A stretch of 9,347 bases of DNA from Dehalococcoidales bacterium (lineage in GTDB: Bacteria > Chloroflexota > Dehalococcoidia > Dehalococcoidales > CSSed11-197): positions 1 through 9,347 of the forward strand of contig JAQWDO010000027.1 of NCBI GenBank assembly GCA_028705415.1. The letters run 5' to 3'. The position numbers were made by a program, and so were the translations under genes. Numbering within the stretch: the first letter of the stretch is position 1; each line of letters starts with the position of its first letter. This document shows positions 7,201-9,347 of the stretch, piece by piece. Below the pieces are notes generated by a model. The model saw only the letters and a program-made list of their open reading frames with translations. It had not been told where the DNA came from and ran no database searches.

Positions 7201-8228
7201 AACGATTATTGAATACGCTATTTGTTACCACCCAGGGATCTTATATCCATCGCGATGGCGAAGCTGTTCTGGTAGAAACAGACGGTAATATTAAGTTGAG
7301 GGTTCCCGTTCATACTCTGCAGGGTATCGTTTGCTTTGGGCAAGTATCCATGAGCCCTCCACTCATTGGCCTATGCGCCCAGCGAGGCGTAGCAGTTTCA
7401 TTTCTTACCAAAAACGGGCGCTTCTGGGGACGCGTTCAAGGGCCCGTCTCAGGCAATGTGCTTCTAAGACGTGAACAGTATCGTAGCGCTGATAATTTGA
7501 CGAAGTCTGCTGATATTGCTCGGTCAATAATTATTGCAAAGCTTAATAACTGTCGTGTAGTGCTATTGAGAGCAGCACGTGCTTATCCAGATAAACAGGG
7601 TAGAGACAAGGTTGTAAAAACATCAGAGCATTTGTTTGAAATTCTGAAGCTCCTTAAATCAGAGCAGCCTTTGGATACATTACGGGGTATAGAGGGAGAG
7701 GGCGCTCGTAAATACTTCGAGGTCTTTGACAATCTTATTATGGCTCAGAATGATAATTTCTTTTTCAAGGAACGCAATCGCAGACCGCCACTAGACAATA
7801 TGAATGCTTTACTCTCATTCCTTTACACGCTGGTAGTCCATGATGTAGCTTCGGCACTTGAGACCGTCGGCCTAGATCCCGCAGTTGGATTTCTCCACCG
7901 CGACCGCTCTGGAAGGCCTAGCCTTGCTCTGGATATGATGGAAGAGTTTCGTCCATATCTTGCTGACCGACTCGCACTGTCTCTTGTGAATCTCAAACAA
8001 GTGTCCTATAAAGGCTTCAAAAAATCGGAAACTGGTTCTGTAATCATGGATGACGAAACAAGAAAGACAGTTATTACTGCCTATCAGAATCGAAAGCAGG
8101 AGGAAATCATCCATCCTTTTATCAAAGAAAAATTGCCTCTAGGGCTTCTACCATATGTACAGGCGTTGCTGCTTGCACGTTATCTGAGGGGCGATTTGGA
8201 CGGGTATCCGCCCTTTTTGTGGCGATAA
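7197..8228 (+). CDS. cas1: Cas1c, spacer integrase
   Basis: Cas1 forms the integrase with Cas2 and joins new spacers at the leader-proximal repeat. The start is ATG 7197: GAGGAG at 7183-7188 is 8 nt upstream, the ATG overlaps the cas4 stop as ATGA, and the N-terminus MKRLLNTLFVTTQGSYIHRDG is typical. The frame is open 36 codons further upstream, but that extension lies wholly within cas4 and should not be annotated. The protein is 343 aa. Catalytic metal-binding residues are present: E166 in RGIEGEGARKYF, H234 in GFLHRDRSGRPSLALD, and D246/E249 in LALDMMEEFRP. The fold should be the usual N-terminal beta domain with a C-terminal helical domain. Cas2 follows after a 50-bp gap. Confidence 0.97.
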   Translation: MKRLLNTLFVTTQGSYIHRDGEAVLVETDGNIKLRVPVHTLQGIVCFGQVSMSPPLIGLCAQRGVAVSFLTKNGRFWGRVQGPVSGNVLLRREQYRSADNLTKSADIARSIIIAKLNNCRVVLLRAARAYPDKQGRDKVVKTSEHLFEILKLLKSEQPLDTLRGIEGEGARKYFEVFDNLIMAQNDNFFFKERNRRPPLDNMNALLSFLYTLVVHDVASALETVGLDPAVGFLHRDRSGRPSLALDMMEEFRPYLADRLALSLVNLKQVSYKGFKKSETGSVIMDDETRKTVITAYQNRKQEEIIHPFIKEKLPLGLLPYVQALLLARYLRGDLDGYPPFLWR

Positions 8229-8278
8229 TCCAGGCTATTAAAATACTTTAACAAGTGAATAAGACATGTGAGGATATC

Positions 8279-8569
8279 GTGTTAGTTCTAATAACCTATG
8301 ACGTTAAAACAGAATCTGAGAACGGGCAAAGAAGGCTTCGCAGAGTAGCTAAAATATGTTCAAATTATGGGCAAAGAGTGCAAAAGTCTGTTTTTGAGTG
8401 TCTTGTTGATCCTGAGCAATGGGTAAAACTTAGGAACAAATTGGAAAGAGAGATTAACATAAATGAAGATAGCGTGCGATATTATTACTTGGGCAAGAAC
8501 TGGAAGGTACGTGTCGAGCATATAGGAGTTCAAACATCGTATGATCCAGAGGGGCCTCTATTAGTATAA
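8279..8569 (+). CDS. cas2: Cas2, adaptation complex subunit
   Basis: Cas2 is a ferredoxin-fold dimer that bridges two Cas1 dimers in the integration complex. I place the start at GTG 8279 (96 aa): the protein then begins MLVLITYDVKTES, as Cas2 of this subtype normally does, and GAGGA at 8270-8274 lies 4 nt upstream, which is a rather short spacing. The in-frame GTG at 8255 would add eight residues and has no ribosome-binding site. D8 in the YDV motif is the conserved acidic residue, and RRLRRVAKICSNYGQRVQKS with VFEC is the family's typical core. It is the last gene of the operon, 140 bp before the first repeat. Confidence 0.95.
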   Translation: MLVLITYDVKTESENGQRRLRRVAKICSNYGQRVQKSVFECLVDPEQWVKLRNKLEREININEDSVRYYYLGKNWKVRVEHIGVQTSYDPEGPLLV

Positions 8570-8709
8570 ACAGTTTATTTGCGTACCTACAATAGACAGT
8601 GCCTACGAAAGGGGTTAGCGAGCTTTAATGCAACATTTTTGACAGGTTATTGTTTGGCAGTATTTAGTTTGAGATAGAAATTTAGTATTTAACCCAAGCA
8701 ACAAATGGG
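8570..8709 (+). promoter_or_regulatory. CRISPR leader
   Basis: This 140-bp non-coding, AT-rich stretch lies between the cas2 stop and the first repeat, on the side expected from the repeat direction (ATTGAAAC at the 3' end of each unit). Leaders carry the array promoter and the sequences recognised by Cas1-Cas2 for integration next to the first repeat. No clear cas2 terminator is visible, so some operon transcripts may read through into the array. Confidence 0.8.
8639..8668 (+). promoter_or_regulatory. Candidate promoter for pre-crRNA
   Basis: A perfect -35 box, TTGACA, lies at 8639-8644. The -10 is weaker: TTTAGT at 8663-8668 (18-bp spacing, 4 of 6 matches) or TATTTA at 8661-8666 (16-bp spacing, 3 of 6). 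Transcription would begin about 35 nt before the first repeat, a sensible place for an array promoter. Confidence 0.45.
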
Positions 8710-9347
8710 GTCGCCCCTCGTACGGGGGCGTGGATTGAAACCCATGGAGCCAGGAGATAACTTTGAGATTATTATGTCGCCCCTCGTACGGGGGCGTGGA
8801 TTGAAACGACTTTGCCGGGGTTACTTACTACATCAGGTCTTAAGTCGCCCCTCGTACGGGGGCGTGGATTGAAACCTGCATGGATACCTTGCGGGTGTCG
8901 ATGGATTCGGTCGCCCCTCGTACGGGGGCGTGGATTGAAACTTTGCAAGCCTTGATTGGATAACCCCAACCTGTAGGTCGCCCCTCGTACGGGGGCGTGG
9001 ATTGAAACCGCATAATGGCTCACTGTTTAAACGTGAATGTAGTCGCCCCTCGTACGGGGGCGTGGATTGAAACCTATACCGGGGGGGATGATATGAGCCC
9101 CTCTATAGGTCGCCCCTCGTACGGGGGCGTGGATTGAAACTACATGGTCAAAAACGCCCTTGCCACCGCAGTTAAGTCGCCCCTCGTACGGGGGCGTGGA
9201 TTGAAACAGTAGATGTGGAGGTACAAACCACTAAAATCTATGAGTCGCCCCTCGTACGGGGGCGTGGATTGAAACAAACCAAGAGTGATTGCCGTCGAGC
9301 CTAGCTGAGAGGTCGCCCCTCGTACGGGGGCGTGGATTGAAACCCAG
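8710..9347 (+). CRISPR. Type I-C CRISPR array, leader end; continues past the window
   Basis: Ten 32-bp repeats, identical as far as I can read, begin GTCGCCCCTCG and end GGATTGAAAC. They lie at 8710-8741, 8776-8807, 8844-8875, 8910-8941, 8977-9008, 9042-9073, 9109-9140, 9176-9207, 9244-9275 and 9312-9343. The nine complete spacers are 34, 36, 34, 35, 33, 35, 35, 36 and 36 bp, and the first 4 bp of a tenth are at 9344-9347. Within each repeat CGCCCC (nt 3-8) pairs with GGGGCG (nt 16-21), with an added T9-G15 wobble and a 5-nt loop. Cleavage after nt 21 leaves the 11-nt handle TGGATTGAAAC, as known for Cas5c. No degenerate repeat is seen, which fits the leader end of an array. The total number of spacers cannot be known from this window. 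Confidence 0.99.
9074..9108. repeat. Spacer 6, an imperfect inverted repeat over its whole length
   Basis: The 35-bp spacer begins CTATACCGGGG (9074-9084) and ends CCCCTCTATAG (9098-9108). These arms pair at 9 of 11 positions (CTATA with TATAG, GGGG with CCCC), interrupted only by a 2x2 mismatch, around a 13-nt loop. The symmetry runs exactly to both spacer ends. The crRNA guide could therefore fold on itself. Confidence 0.85.

Noticed and set aside
8255..8278. GTG 8255 as the cas2 start
   Set aside because: It has no ribosome-binding site and adds residues not usual for Cas2. GTG 8279 gives the normal MLVLITYDV start.
8772..9023. Minus-strand open frame of 83 codons across the array, reading SIHAPVRGAT and FNPRPRTRGD repeatedly
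   Set aside because: It is the reverse-strand translation of the CRISPR repeats in two frames, a well-known false protein in databases. The periodicity equals the repeat spacing.

Overview
This window holds a complete, canonically ordered type I-C CRISPR-Cas locus on the + strand (cas3-cas5c-cas8c-cas7c-cas4-cas1-cas2), followed by its leader and the first ten repeats of a CRISPR array that runs off the right edge. The seven cas genes are intact, with no frameshift or missing catalytic motif. Shine-Dalgarno-led starts, overlapping genes and the I-C architecture indicate a bacterium. Base composition is moderate to AT-leaning in the genes and intergenic DNA, while the repeats are GC-rich. I cannot assign a lineage from this sequence; Clostridia and several proteobacterial groups carry similar loci.

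Layout: 1-157 is the 5' end of a divergently transcribed minus-strand gene with a TPR-like motif. Bases 158-597 are non-coding and AT-rich. They hold short palindromes and a good sigma70-type promoter (TTGTCA-17 bp-TATGAT at 484-512) that should drive the cas operon. Bases 598-8569 are the operon: interference genes first, adaptation genes last. Junctions are tight through cas1: the cas3 stop lies beside the cas5c ribosome-binding site, there are 4 bp between cas5c and cas8c, cas8c overlaps cas7c, a few bp separate cas7c from cas4, and cas4-cas1 share ATGA. A 50-bp gap precedes cas2. Bases 8570-8709 are the leader, with a candidate promoter. From 8710 the array has 32-bp repeats that look identical and 33-36-bp spacers.

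How the parts work together: the array transcript is cut by Cas5c at the base of the repeat hairpin, leaving an 11-nt 5' handle. Cas5c, multiple Cas7c, Cas8c and Cas11c form Cascade, which recruits the Cas3 helicase-nuclease. Cas1, Cas2 and Cas4 acquire new spacers. Cas11c has no separate gene. It is very probably made from an internal ATG at 5101 inside cas8c, preceded by AAGGAGG.

The system is of a known type. The points most worth a second look are the internal cas11c start, a spacer (9074-9108) that is itself an almost complete inverted repeat, the tandem TTGTCA elements at the cas promoter, and several gene starts that simple ORF calling would place too far upstream.
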